Below are positions 9,690 to 23,560 of a stretch of 26,909 bases of DNA, in pieces; the stretch's first letter is position 1; each line of letters starts with the position of its first letter. Below the pieces are notes generated by a model, which worked only from the letters and a program-made list of their open reading frames with translations, was not told where the DNA came from and did no database searches. A program made the position numbers and the translations under genes. This DNA is from Pseudomonadota bacterium (GTDB lineage Bacteria > Pseudomonadota > Gammaproteobacteria > Burkholderiales > Gallionellaceae), in NCBI GenBank assembly GCA_021847165.1, contig JAJZUH010000002.1, positions 1 through 26,909 of the forward strand, read 5' to 3'.

Positions 9690-9695
9690 GGGGGG

Positions 9696-9701
9696 ATTTT
9701 A
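9696..9701 (-). promoter_or_regulatory. Possible nudJ -10 element immediately before the start codon
   Basis: TAAAAT on the minus strand ends seven bases before the ATG at 9689, so transcription would begin at or next to the start codon. A clear -35 is not seen. An upstream promoter is needed somewhere here because an intrinsic terminator (9711-9738) separates nudJ from the next gene upstream. Confidence 0.25.
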
Positions 9702-9710
9702 AACGAAATA

Positions 9711-9738
9711 AAAAAGGCAGGGTCACCCCTGCCTTTTT
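9711..9738. terminator. Intrinsic terminator after the Lys/Ala-rich protein gene
   Basis: A 12-bp stem AAAAAGGCAGGG/CCCTGCCTTTTT (9711-9722 and 9727-9738) with a four-base loop is flanked by A and T tracts, so it could act on both strands. It lies between the stop at 9753 and the nudJ start at 9689 on the minus strand. Confidence 0.88.
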
Positions 9739-9752
9739 GGAATGAAGCCAGA

Positions 9753-9968
9753 TTACTTGGCAGCTGCGTCAGCGGCCTTGGCTTTCTTGGACTTCTTTGC
9801 TTTTTTTGCCTTTGCCTTGTGTGCTTTCTTGGCTGGCTTTGCTTCTTCCTTGGCGGCAGGAGCGGCGGCAGCAGCAGGAGCGGCGGCAGGGGCAGCAGCG
9901 TCAGCAGCAACGGCGGAGAAAGAAACCAGAGCGAATACGGCAGCGATCAGAGTGGACATCAGTTTCAT
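9753..9968 (-). CDS. Small exported Lys/Ala-rich protein (Asr-like composition)
   Basis: The 71-residue product starts MKLMSTLIAAVFALVSFSAVAA, a clear Sec signal peptide with likely cleavage near residue 22. The mature part is about 49 residues: an Ala/Pro-rich linker, then a Lys/Ala tract (PAKKAHKAKAKKAKKSKKAK). This resembles the acid-shock protein Asr and other low-complexity basic exported proteins, but composition alone does not prove homology. ATG 9968 has a Shine-Dalgarno GGAG about ten bases upstream; an in-frame ATG at 9980 is possible. A strong terminator follows, and two inverted repeats precede it, so it is a single-gene unit. Function unknown. Confidence 0.75.
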   Translation of the reverse strand: MKLMSTLIAAVFALVSFSAVAADAAAPAAAPAAAAAPAAKEEAKPAKKAHKAKAKKAKKSKKAKAADAAAK

Positions 9969-9989
9969 TTGAGGCTCCATGAGTAGTTG

Positions 9990-10015
9990 ATAAACGTTTA
10001 TGACACTACTGTGTC
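9990..10015. promoter_or_regulatory. Two abutting inverted repeats upstream of the Lys/Ala-rich protein gene
   Basis: ATAAACGTTTAT (9990-10001) is a perfect 12-bp palindrome. Directly next to it is GACAC/GTGTC (10002-10006 and 10011-10015) with loop TACT. Both lie 22-47 bases upstream of the start codon at 9968. They could be operator sites or leader structures; which one cannot be told from sequence. Confidence 0.4.
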
Positions 10016-10065
10016 GGAACCTATAACGCGGCTGGTTATCGTCGCGTTGACACAAATGCTGAATT

Positions 10066-10152
10066 TGGTGCCGGGGGGGGGACTCGAACCCCCACGCCCT
10101 CTCAGGCACCGGATTTTGAGTCCGGCACGTCTACCAGTTCCATCACCCCGGC
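10066..10152 (-). tRNA. tRNA-Leu (anticodon CAA)
   Basis: Read on the minus strand, the 87-nt gene starts GCCGGGG, pairs with CCCCGGC at the 3' end, and includes the encoded CCA. The anticodon stem CCGGA/TCCGG holds the loop CTCAAAA with anticodon CAA (10118-10116), which reads UUG. A long variable arm (class II) and the T-loop TTCGAGT are present. A run of nine G on the plus strand (10073-10081) is the T-stem and acceptor strand. Confidence 0.96.
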
Positions 10153-10164
10153 AAAGGTGGATTC

Positions 10165-10300
10165 CCGTGCGGCACCGGATTCCGGCTGCGGCCACCGCCA
10201 TGCGGTTTAACCTGCTGGGCAAGTCAGCCTGCGCAGACATGTCTCCAGAAGGAGACATGGTGAAGCCCGGCATACTGTCCGCCAGCCACATCACCCCGGC
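10165..10300 (-). pseudogene. Possible decayed, interrupted second tRNA-Leu copy
   Basis: Upstream of the tRNA on the same strand, bases 10300 down to about 10260 read GCCGGGGTGATG, then GCTGG, GGACA and TGCCGGGCTTC, which line up with the acceptor, D-arm and anticodon-stem start of the intact gene. A second matching block, AATCCGGTGCCGCACGGG (10187-10170), resembles the 3' anticodon stem and variable arm. Between the two blocks about 80 bp of unrelated sequence includes a 9-bp hairpin (CATGTCTCC/GGAGACATG, 10238-10246 and 10251-10259). There is no matching T-arm or acceptor 3' strand, so it cannot be functional. Confidence 0.35.
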
Positions 10301-10322
10301 AAGGGAAGGGCGCGAATTATCC

Positions 10323-10356
10323 ATGAAACGCCCCCCCTCATCAACTACAATGCGCG
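10323..10356 (+). promoter_or_regulatory. queA promoter
   Basis: ATGAAA (10323-10328) and TACAAT (10346-10351) are spaced 17 bp apart; GCGCG follows the -10. Four of six -35 and five of six -10 positions match consensus. It lies 34 bp before the queA ATG and is likely the promoter of queA-tgt. Confidence 0.5.
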
Positions 10357-10384
10357 TTTTTCTTCCGGCATCCAGTGGATTTCC

Positions 10385-12504
<2,120 letters not shown>

Positions 12505-12531
12505 CTCCCCTGCGCTTGGCGGGTGCGTAGC

Positions 12532-12566
12532 AAGACAGTCATGTCTTCCGTGATAGAATGCCCGCC
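12532..12566 (+). promoter_or_regulatory. yajC-secDF promoter
   Basis: AAGACA (12532-12537) and TAGAAT (12554-12559) are spaced 16 bp apart, followed by GCCCGCC. It lies in the 99-bp tgt-yajC gap, giving a leader of about 35-40 nt before the yajC ATG. Confidence 0.45.
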
Positions 12567-12603
12567 TTTGATTTTTGAACCCTATTTTTCGACAGGAGTG
12601 GTT

Positions 12604-12948
12604 ATGATTTCTATCAGCGAGATGTTCATCAGCAACGCTTATGCGGACGGCGCAGCGGCGGCCCCGCAAGGCGGGGACCTCATGCAGTTCCTGCCTCTGG
12701 TCGCCCTGCTGGCCGTTTTCTATTTCCTCATCCTGCGTCCGCAGCAAAAGCGCGTCAAAGAGCAAAAGGCCATGATAGAGGCGTTGCAGAAGGGGGATGA
12801 AGTCGCCACCGTCGGCGGCGTGCTCGGGAAAGTCGTCAAGGTCGGCGAAGACAACGTGGCGATCGAGATCGCCGATAACGTCGTGGTCCAGGTGCAGAAA
12901 GCGGCAGTGCAGAACGTCCTGCCCAAGGGTACGATCAAGTCGATCTGA
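12604..12948 (+). CDS. yajC: Sec translocon accessory subunit YajC
   Basis: YajC is a small inner-membrane partner of SecDF in the holotranslocon. The 114-residue product has one membrane helix (about residues 24-43, LMQFLPLVALLAVFYFLI), the conserved RPQQKRVKEQ just after it, then a cytoplasmic domain with GDEVATVGGVLGKV. ATG 12604 has a good Shine-Dalgarno (AGGAG, spacing about 6). The frame extends upstream to 12523 across the promoter, which is rejected. It lies 35 bp before secD. Confidence 0.96.
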   Translation: MISISEMFISNAYADGAAAAPQGGDLMQFLPLVALLAVFYFLILRPQQKRVKEQKAMIEALQKGDEVATVGGVLGKVVKVGEDNVAIEIADNVVVQVQKAAVQNVLPKGTIKSI

Positions 12949-12983
12949 ATCATTTCAACCATGCCGCAAATCAAGGTGTCGCA

Positions 12984-14795
12984 ATGAACCGCTATCCGCT
13001 GTGGAAGAACCTGCTGGTATTGGCCGTACTGATGCTGGGCCTGGTGTATGCCTTGCCCAATCTGTATGGCGAGGCGCCGGCGGTGCAAGTGCTGCCGTTG
13101 CGTTCCAATCTGAAGGCTGACGCGGCCCTGATGGCGCGGGTGGAAACGGCGCTGAAGACGGCGCAACTGAATCCGCAAGCCATGTCGCTGGACGCCACCA
13201 GCGTCAAGGCGCGCTTCAACGACACTGATACTCAGATCAAGGCGAAAGATCTCCTGCATGCCCAGCTTGGCGACGACTATATGGTGGCGCTCAACCTGCT
13301 GGCACGCTCGCCGCAATGGCTGGCCGACCTGAATGCCTTGCCGATGTACCTCGGTCTGGACTTGCGCGGGGGGGTGCACTTTCTGCTGCAGATCGACATG
13401 AGAGCGGCGCTGGACAAAGCGCTGGAATCGGCCTCCAGCGATATTCGCAGCACTTTGCGTGAGGCGAACATTCCTTATTCGGGCGTCACCCGCGATGCCG
13501 GTTCGATCACCACCCGATTCCGCGATGCAGGCGCGCGCGGCAAAGGCGAGGATGAACTCAAGCAGCATTTCGGCGGGCTGGAATTCAGCGCACGCGAGGA
13601 AGGCGGCGAATACCTGCTGCTCGCTCATCTCAAACAGCAAGAGCAGATTCGGATACAGGAGTCGGCCGTGCAGCAGAACCTGGTGACATTGCGCAACCGC
13701 GTGAATGAACTGGGTGTGGCCGAGCCGGTGATCCAGCAACAAGGAGCCGACCGCATCGTGGTGCAGTTGCCGGGCGTGCAGGATACCGCGCGCGCCAAGG
13801 ATATCCTGGGGCGTACCGCCACGCTGGAAGTGCGTCTGGTGGATGACGAGCACCATTATGCCGAGGGCGGGATCATTCCATTCGGCACCGAGGTCTTCAA
13901 GGATCGCGACGGCACCCCGCTGCTGGTGAAGAAATCCGTGATCCTGACCGGCGAGCGCATCAACGATGCTCAACCCGGTTTTGACAGCCGCAGCAACGAA
14001 CCTGCCGTGCATATCAATCTGGATGCGGTCGGTGCGCGCAAGTTCAAGGAAGCGACGCGCGAGAACGTGGGCAAGCGCATGGCCATCATCCTGTTCGAGA
14101 AGGGGAAGGGTGAGATCGTCACTGCGCCGGTGATCCGCGAAGAGATCGGCGGCGGCCGTGTGCAGATCAGCGGCAAGATGAACACCGAGGAGGCGAAGGA
14201 TACTTCGTTGCTGCTGCGTGCCGGTGCGCTGGCCGCGCCGATGGAGATCGTCGAGGAGCGTACCGTCGGCCCGAGCCTGGGGGCGGACAATATCAAACGC
14301 GGTTTCGATTCCACCAAGATCGGTTTCATCGCCATCGCCGCATTCATGATCGTCTATTACCTGATGTTCGGTACGGTGTCAGTGCTGGCATTGGGCGCCA
14401 ACCTGCTGCTGCTGGTTGCCCTGCTGTCCATGTTGCAGGCCACGCTCACTTTGCCCGGCATGGCGGGCATCGCGCTGACGCTGGGGATGGCGATCGACGC
14501 CAACGTGCTGATCAACGAGCGCATTCGCGAAGAGCTGCGCAACGGCGTGCCGCCGCAAACCGCGATCCATGCCGGCTACGAAAACGCTTTTGCCACGATC
14601 CTGGATTCCAATATCACCACGCTGATTGCCGGCATCGCCCTGTTCATGTTCGGTTCCGGCCCGATCAAGGGTTTTGCTGTGGTGTTGTGTCTGGGCATCC
14701 TGACTTCGATGTTCAGCGCGGTGCTGGTGTCGCGCGCGCTGGTGAACCTGATTTATGGCCGCAAGGTGCGTTTGAACAAGGTCGCGATAGGCTAG
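12984..14795 (+). CDS. secD: Protein translocase subunit SecD
   Basis: SecD with SecF uses the proton motive force to pull proteins out of the SecYEG channel on the periplasmic side. The 603-residue product has an N-terminal membrane helix (about 8-27), a large periplasmic domain containing LGLDLRGGVHFLLQID near 125, and five C-terminal helices from about 435, with the conserved AIDANVLINERIREEL segment at about 502-517 that carries the proton-relay Asp. The length is normal for proteobacteria. Start ATG 12984 has AAGGTG upstream. Confidence 0.97.
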   Translation: MNRYPLWKNLLVLAVLMLGLVYALPNLYGEAPAVQVLPLRSNLKADAALMARVETALKTAQLNPQAMSLDATSVKARFNDTDTQIKAKDLLHAQLGDDYMVALNLLARSPQWLADLNALPMYLGLDLRGGVHFLLQIDMRAALDKALESASSDIRSTLREANIPYSGVTRDAGSITTRFRDAGARGKGEDELKQHFGGLEFSAREEGGEYLLLAHLKQQEQIRIQESAVQQNLVTLRNRVNELGVAEPVIQQQGADRIVVQLPGVQDTARAKDILGRTATLEVRLVDDEHHYAEGGIIPFGTEVFKDRDGTPLLVKKSVILTGERINDAQPGFDSRSNEPAVHINLDAVGARKFKEATRENVGKRMAIILFEKGKGEIVTAPVIREEIGGGRVQISGKMNTEEAKDTSLLLRAGALAAPMEIVEERTVGPSLGADNIKRGFDSTKIGFIAIAAFMIVYYLMFGTVSVLALGANLLLLVALLSMLQATLTLPGMAGIALTLGMAIDANVLINERIREELRNGVPPQTAIHAGYENAFATILDSNITTLIAGIALFMFGSGPIKGFAVVLCLGILTSMFSAVLVSRALVNLIYGRKVRLNKVAIG

Positions 14796-14796
14796 T

Positions 14797-14814
14797 CCGC
14801 TCGCGTAGCGAGAC
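14797..14814. repeat. Short palindromic motif in the secD-secF gap
   Basis: CTCGC-GTA-GCGAG (14800-14812) is a 5-bp inverted repeat. The 12-base word CTCGCGTAGCGA occurs again at 599-610 after the HAD gene, and a looser version (GTGCGTAGCAAGAC) lies near 12523 in the tgt-yajC gap. All are intergenic. Confidence 0.4.
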
Positions 14815-14832
14815 GCATAAGGGAATTAAGAC

Positions 14833-15765
14833 ATGGAATTCTTCCGTATCAAAAAAGACATCCCGTTCATGAGCTATGGACGTTACACCACGACCATTTC
14901 GCTCGTGACTTTCCTGTTTGCGGTGTTCTTCCTGGCTACCAGAGGATTGAACTTTGGCGTCGACTTCACCGGCGGGACGGTGATGGAGGTACATTACGCC
15001 CAATCGGCCGATCTGGACAAAGTGCGCAACCAGTTGCGCGGCATCGGCCTGAACGATGCGCTGGTACAGAACTTCGGTTCCAGCCAGGATGTGCTGGTGC
15101 AGATCCCGCTCAAGCAGAACAAGGCCGGCGCCAAACTTTCCGAACAGGTAATGGATGCCCTGCATCAGCAGGATGCGAATGTCGAATTGCGTCGCGTCGA
15201 GTTCGTCGGACCGCAAGTCGGCAAGGATCTGGTCGATAATGGTGCCATGGCCCTGTTGCTGGTCAGCCTGGGCATCGTCGGCTATCTGTGGATACGGTTC
15301 GAATGGAAATTCGGCCTGGCGGCGATCATCGCCAACCTGCACGATGTGGTCATCATTCTCGGTTTCTTCGCTTTCTTCCAGTGGGAGTTCTCGCTCTCCG
15401 TGCTGGCAGCGGTACTGGCGGTACTCGGCTATTCGGTGAACGAATCGGTGGTGGTGTTCGACCGGATTCGCGAGAACTTCCGCAAGATGCGCAAGACCGA
15501 GGTCGCCGTGATCATCGACAACGCCATTACCCGTACCATGTCGCGTACCGTCATCACCCACGGCTGCACGCAGATCATGGTGACCTCCATGCTGTTCCTC
15601 GGCGGCGAAACGTTGCACTATTTCGCGCTGGCGCTGACCATCGGCATCCTGTTCAGTATCTATTCCTCGGTGCTGGTCGCCAGCCCGCTGCTGATGATGT
15701 TCGGCGTGTCGCGCGAAGATTTCATCAAGCCGGAAAAGACCGAAGCAGAAGAAGTGCTGCCGTAA
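14833..15765 (+). CDS. secF: Protein translocase subunit SecF
   Basis: SecF pairs with SecD in proton-driven protein export. The 310-residue product has an N-terminal helix (about 17-37), the periplasmic start GVDFTGGTVMEV near 45, and five helices from about 138, with the family motif LGYSVNESVVVFDRIREN near 205 and a TRTMSRT loop. It lies 37 bp after secD and 15 bp before dedA, so one transcript is likely. The C-terminus is an acidic tail (EKTEAEEVLP). Confidence 0.97.
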   Translation: MEFFRIKKDIPFMSYGRYTTTISLVTFLFAVFFLATRGLNFGVDFTGGTVMEVHYAQSADLDKVRNQLRGIGLNDALVQNFGSSQDVLVQIPLKQNKAGAKLSEQVMDALHQQDANVELRRVEFVGPQVGKDLVDNGAMALLLVSLGIVGYLWIRFEWKFGLAAIIANLHDVVIILGFFAFFQWEFSLSVLAAVLAVLGYSVNESVVVFDRIRENFRKMRKTEVAVIIDNAITRTMSRTVITHGCTQIMVTSMLFLGGETLHYFALALTIGILFSIYSSVLVASPLLMMFGVSREDFIKPEKTEAEEVLP

Positions 15766-15780
15766 GCAAGGGAGCCGATT

Positions 15781-16404
15781 TTGCTCGACATCATCTTGCA
15801 CCTGGATGCGCACCTGCTGGCACTGGTGCATGACTATGGCATATGGGTTTATGCCATCCTGTTCGCCATCATCTTCTCCGAAACCGGGCTGGTGGTTGCT
15901 CCCTTCCTGCCGGGCGATTCGCTGCTGTTCGTGACGGGAGCCTTGTGCGGCATGGGCTCGCTCGAACTGCACATCCTGCTGCCTTTGCTGGTACTGGCTG
16001 CTTTCGGCGGGGATAACACCAATTACTGGATCGGGCGCCTGCTGGGACTGCGGCTGCTCAACAGTTCCGGTCAGCGCTTCATCAGGCATGAGCATCTGGA
16101 GAAGACGCGCCATTTCTATGCAAGGCATGGCGGAAAAACCATCATCTTCGCGCGCTTTCTGCCCATCGTTCGCACCTTCGCACCGTTCGTGGCAGGTATC
16201 GGCACCATGCGCTATCGTCTGTTCATGGTGTTCAGCGTGCTGGGGAGTCTGGCGTGGATCGGCAGTCTGACGCTGGCGGGTTACTTCTTCGGCAACATCC
16301 CCGTGATCAAGAACAACCTCACCTTGATGATCGTTGCCATCATCTTCATTTCCTTCGTTCCGGCTATCTTCGAATTTTTCCGGCAGCGCCGCGGCGCGAA
16401 CTAG
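15781..16404 (+). CDS. DedA family inner-membrane protein
   Basis: DedA proteins are inner-membrane transporters; in E. coli, members are needed for membrane potential and envelope integrity, and some move undecaprenyl or other lipid phosphates. The 207-residue product has several hydrophobic stretches (about 20-40, 50-75, 140-160, 180-200) and the conserved acidic and basic residues: FSETGLVVAPFLPGDSLLF near 36-54 (Glu and Asp) and FARFLPIVRTFAPFVAG near 121-137 (Arg). The start is TTG 15781, supported by GGGAG just upstream. Its stop TAG lies in CTAG, shared with the convergent gluQ stop. Confidence 0.9.
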   Translation: MLDIILHLDAHLLALVHDYGIWVYAILFAIIFSETGLVVAPFLPGDSLLFVTGALCGMGSLELHILLPLLVLAAFGGDNTNYWIGRLLGLRLLNSSGQRFIRHEHLEKTRHFYARHGGKTIIFARFLPIVRTFAPFVAGIGTMRYRLFMVFSVLGSLAWIGSLTLAGYFFGNIPVIKNNLTLMIVAIIFISFVPAIFEFFRQRRGAN

Positions 16405-17295
16405 GCGCAGGCCGGGAGCGTGCGCCTCCCGCGCAATTTTTCCGCATCCCAATGAGTTATTGCCCAATCCAGCAGCATCGCCACGCTGCGTGCGGCAGTT
16501 TTATCCGGCGGACGTTGCTGCAAGAAGTCGAGTACCTGCATCAACGTTGCGATGGGGTGTGAAACATCCACCGGTGCAGCCAGAGTCTGCTTGCTCAATT
16601 TCTCCCCGGCCGCGTTCACCGCGACAGGCAGATGCATGTATTGGGGGGTAGGCAGCCCAAGCAGGTGCTGCAGATGTATCTGGCGCGCAGTGGACGCCAG
16701 CAGGTCGGCGCCACGCACAATGTGGGTGATGCCCTGGAACGCATCGTCCACCACTACCGCGAGTTGATAGGCGAACAGGCCGTCGGCACGCTTTACCACG
16801 AAATCGCCGATCTGGCGTTCAAGGTGCTGGGACTGGAAGCCCTGCAATCCGTCATTGAATCCGATCGCATCATTGTTCGTCCGCACCCGCCATGCGCGAG
16901 CTGTGCGGCCGGCAGGGATGCCGTGGCGACAGGTGCCGGGGTAGACCGGCCCCTCGATGCCGTTCAGCGCGGAATCGGCGATCTCCTTGCGCGTGCAGCT
17001 GCAGGGGTATGCCGCGCCGGAGGTGCGCAACTGCTGCAGCGCCGCGTCATAGGCCGCCGTGCGCTGGCTCTGGTACAGGACGGGTTCATCGCTGTGCAGG
17101 CCGAATGCATCCAGCGTGCGCAGGATGTCATCCGCCGCGCCCGGTATGCAACGCGGCGCATCGAGATCCTCCATGCGCACCAGCCAGGTGCCGTGGTTAC
17201 GTTTTGCGTCGAGATAGCTGCCGACTGCGGCGACGAGCGAGCCGAAATGCAGGGGACCGGTGGGGGAGGGGGCGAAGCGCCCCCGGTAACCGGAA

Positions 17296-17321
<26 letters not shown>
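16401..17321 (-). CDS. gluQ: Glutamyl-Q tRNA(Asp) synthetase
   Basis: GluQ activates glutamate and attaches it to the queuosine base at position 34 of tRNA-Asp. It is a paralog of the GluRS catalytic domain without the anticodon-binding part. The 306-residue product has the HIGH-like site APSPTGPLHFGS near 17-28, the zinc site CSCTRKE with a later GTCRHG, and the KMSKS-like EKLSKQTLA near 240. The only usable start upstream of the fold is TTG 17321, 26 bp inside clpA, and it lacks a well-placed Shine-Dalgarno; a non-standard CTG at 17303 has a better one. The true start is therefore unsure. It is the last gene of the clpS-clpA-gluQ set. Confidence 0.92.
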
Positions 17322-19554
<2,233 letters not shown>

Positions 19555-19857
19555 TTAGTTTTCCTCCGTTTGGCATCGTAAAGGATGCCCATGTTGCTTT
19601 GCAAACGCCGATACCTGAGATACCTTGGTTTCAGCGATGTCTTTCGGGTAAACGCCGCATACGGCCGAACCCTCATTATGTATTTGGAGCATGACTTGCG
19701 TCGCTCGTTCCTGTCCCATCGAAAAAAAAGTCTTCAATACGTCAATGACGAACTCCATGGTGGTGAAATCGTCGTTCAGCAGGATCACCTTGTACAGCTT
19801 GGGCGGCTTGGTTTTGCTGCGCTCCAGCAGGTTTACGTTTTCTTGCTTGGTTGCCAT
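19555..19857 (-). CDS. clpS: ATP-dependent Clp protease adapter ClpS
   Basis: ClpS delivers N-degron substrates to ClpA. The 100-residue product has the N-degron pocket motif [11 protein letters not shown] (about 27-37, with the Asn-Asp-Asp residues), a His in MLQIHNEG near 66 and the [15 protein letters not shown] segment that contacts the ClpA N-domain. Length and motifs are complete. It is divergent from the csp gene across 246 bp, the same layout as cspD-clpS-clpA in E. coli. Confidence 0.97.
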   Translation of the reverse strand: MATKQENVNLLERSKTKPPKLYKVILLNDDFTTMEFVIDVLKTFFSMGQERATQVMLQIHNEGSAVCGVYPKDIAETKVSQVSAFAKQHGHPLRCQTEEN

Positions 19858-19947
19858 CGTTCGCTATTCTCACCCTATGTTCAGATGCATATTTGACGAT
19901 TAGCTCGGGTTTTTCAAGTCAATTCGACAATATTTTGTATTTAGCCC

Positions 19948-19977
19948 TTGACGTTATAAGTTCAAGTGGGGTAAAAA
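19948..19977 (+). promoter_or_regulatory. Possible csp promoter
   Basis: TTGACG (19948-19953) lies 17 bp before GTAAAA (19971-19976), a weak -10. This would give a leader of about 120 nt before the csp ATG, in line with long leaders known for cold-shock genes. The 246-bp clpS-csp gap must also hold the clpS promoter, which I could not place. Confidence 0.35.
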
Positions 19978-19986
19978 GCGCTCGGG

Positions 19987-20090
19987 TGTTTGAATCAAAG
20001 TATCTGCAGTGCTGGTTTTGCCATGTGCGGTCCCATTTGCGATCTTGGAATTCAAACAATTTGACGGGATTTCCACCCGTCGTTTTTTGT
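19987..20090 (+). promoter_or_regulatory. Structured csp leader with a terminator-like hairpin before the RBS
   Basis: Two structures are visible. TGTTTGAAT (19987-19995) can pair over about 54 bases with ATTCAAACA (20050-20058). Then GACGGG/CCCGTC (20063-20068 and 20076-20081, 7-base loop) is followed by G and six T (20083-20088), the form of an intrinsic terminator. The Shine-Dalgarno AAGGAAG starts only two bases after the T-run. A conditional terminator or thermosensitive leader is an inference. Confidence 0.45.
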
Positions 20091-20103
20091 AAGGAAGCAA
20101 AGC

Positions 20104-20307
20104 ATGGCAAACGGTACTGTTAAGTGGTTCAACGACGCAAAGGGTTTCGGTTTCATTACTCCCGATGATGGCAGCGAAGACTTGTTCGCACATTTCTCCG
20201 CGATCAACATGAGCGGCTTCAAGTCCCTCAAAGAAGGCCAGAAGGTCTCTTTCGAAGTGGTGCAGGGCCCAAAGGGTAAGCAAGCTTCCAACATTCAAGC
20301 CGCCTAA
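20104..20307 (+). CDS. Cold-shock protein (CspA/CspD family)
   Basis: Cold-shock proteins bind single-stranded RNA and DNA through an OB fold and melt secondary structure. The 67-residue product is a complete domain: [11 protein letters not shown]1 KGFGFI (13-18) and RNP2 DLFAHFSAI (26-34), ending [17 protein letters not shown] 20104 has a strong AAGGAAG Shine-Dalgarno. The divergent clpS neighbour suggests the cspD position of E. coli, but the sequence does not tell CspD from other paralogs and length fits the short CspA class, so I give no symbol. A weak and a strong terminator follow. Confidence 0.95.
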   Translation: MANGTVKWFNDAKGFGFITPDDGSEDLFAHFSAINMSGFKSLKEGQKVSFEVVQGPKGKQASNIQAA

Positions 20308-20321
20308 TTAGCGGTTTTTTT
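20300..20321 (+). terminator. Weak terminator overlapping the csp stop codon
   Basis: CCGC/GCGG (20300-20303 and 20311-20314) with a 7-base loop that contains the csp TAA, followed by seven T. The stem is only 4 bp, so it is probably secondary to the next hairpin. Confidence 0.35.
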
Positions 20322-20329
20322 GTTGCTGT

Positions 20330-20363
20330 AAAAAGCCTGCCGTGCAAGCGGCAGGCTTTTTTT
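20330..20363. terminator. Bidirectional intrinsic terminator between csp and icd
   Basis: A perfect 13-bp stem AAAAAGCCTGCCG/CGGCAGGCTTTTT (20330-20342 and 20349-20361), loop TGCAAG, with A-tract and T-tract flanks. It serves the convergent csp and icd genes. Confidence 0.93.
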
Positions 20364-20405
20364 CATGTGGCAGTCAAAGGGGCGATGAATATGCCGCACC
20401 CCCGA

Positions 20406-23203
<2,798 letters not shown>

Positions 23204-23413
23204 ACCCATACTTATGATATGGATTACGGATGTCAGCCCGCCGTCAGTGGCTGTCCGGCTGTCGTCGAACTTGCGTGTTGTTTACGCATGTCGTTATTTC
23301 CCTGAAAGCAAGTGGTTATGCGCCTTTCGAGCCAATCGAGCCTCATGGCACGGTTGTTGCGATGAATACCGGTGAAGTTCCTGGAGGTGCAGGAACGCTT
23401 TCAAGGATGGCGC
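23204..23413. other. 210-bp gap between rluE and the small exported peptide gene
   Basis: No convincing gene lies here. A TATGAT at 23213-23218 could be a -10 box, but without a good -35 at the right distance. A 100-residue frame (23230-23532) crosses the gap but overlaps the better supported peptide gene and has no family features. Confidence 0.4.
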
Positions 23414-23560
23414 ATGAAACCAGTTTGGCTCGGCATTGTTTTTTTCATCATATACGGCCTGTTCTCGATGAAGAGCCAGGCATCGGAAAATGTTCCATTC
23501 GTGGGCGCAGCCTGCGGCGCGAACGGTCTTAGCTGGAGCGCACCCGGCCAGGGCAGATAG
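23414..23560 (+). CDS. Small exported or membrane peptide, unknown function
   Basis: The 48-residue product begins MKPVWLGIVFFIIYGLFS, a hydrophobic signal or anchor segment, followed by MKSQASENVP, where signal peptidase could cut after SQA (about residue 24). The remaining 24 residues are Gly/Ala-rich with one Cys (VGAACGANG). I do not recognise it. ATG 23414 has AAGGA at good spacing; a longer form from GTG 23372 is possible. The stop TAG is directly followed by the ATG of the WecB-like gene (TAGATG), so translation of the two is probably coupled. It may be a true small protein or a leader peptide for the next gene. Confidence 0.5.
   Translation: MKPVWLGIVFFIIYGLFSMKSQASENVPFVGAACGANGLSWSAPGQGR

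Noticed and set aside
12720..14012. 430-residue open frame on the minus strand over yajC and secD
   Set aside because: Antisense shadow of secD; His/Gln/Arg-rich with no recognisable domain.
14713..16467. 584-residue open frame on the minus strand over secF and dedA
   Set aside because: It mirrors the + strand genes, whose products are clear SecF and DedA. Composition is His/Gln/Arg-rich as expected for the reverse of high-GC coding DNA, with no family motif.
23230..23532. 100-residue frame between rluE and the WecB-like gene
   Set aside because: No Shine-Dalgarno or family features, and it overlaps the better placed peptide gene at 23414-23560.
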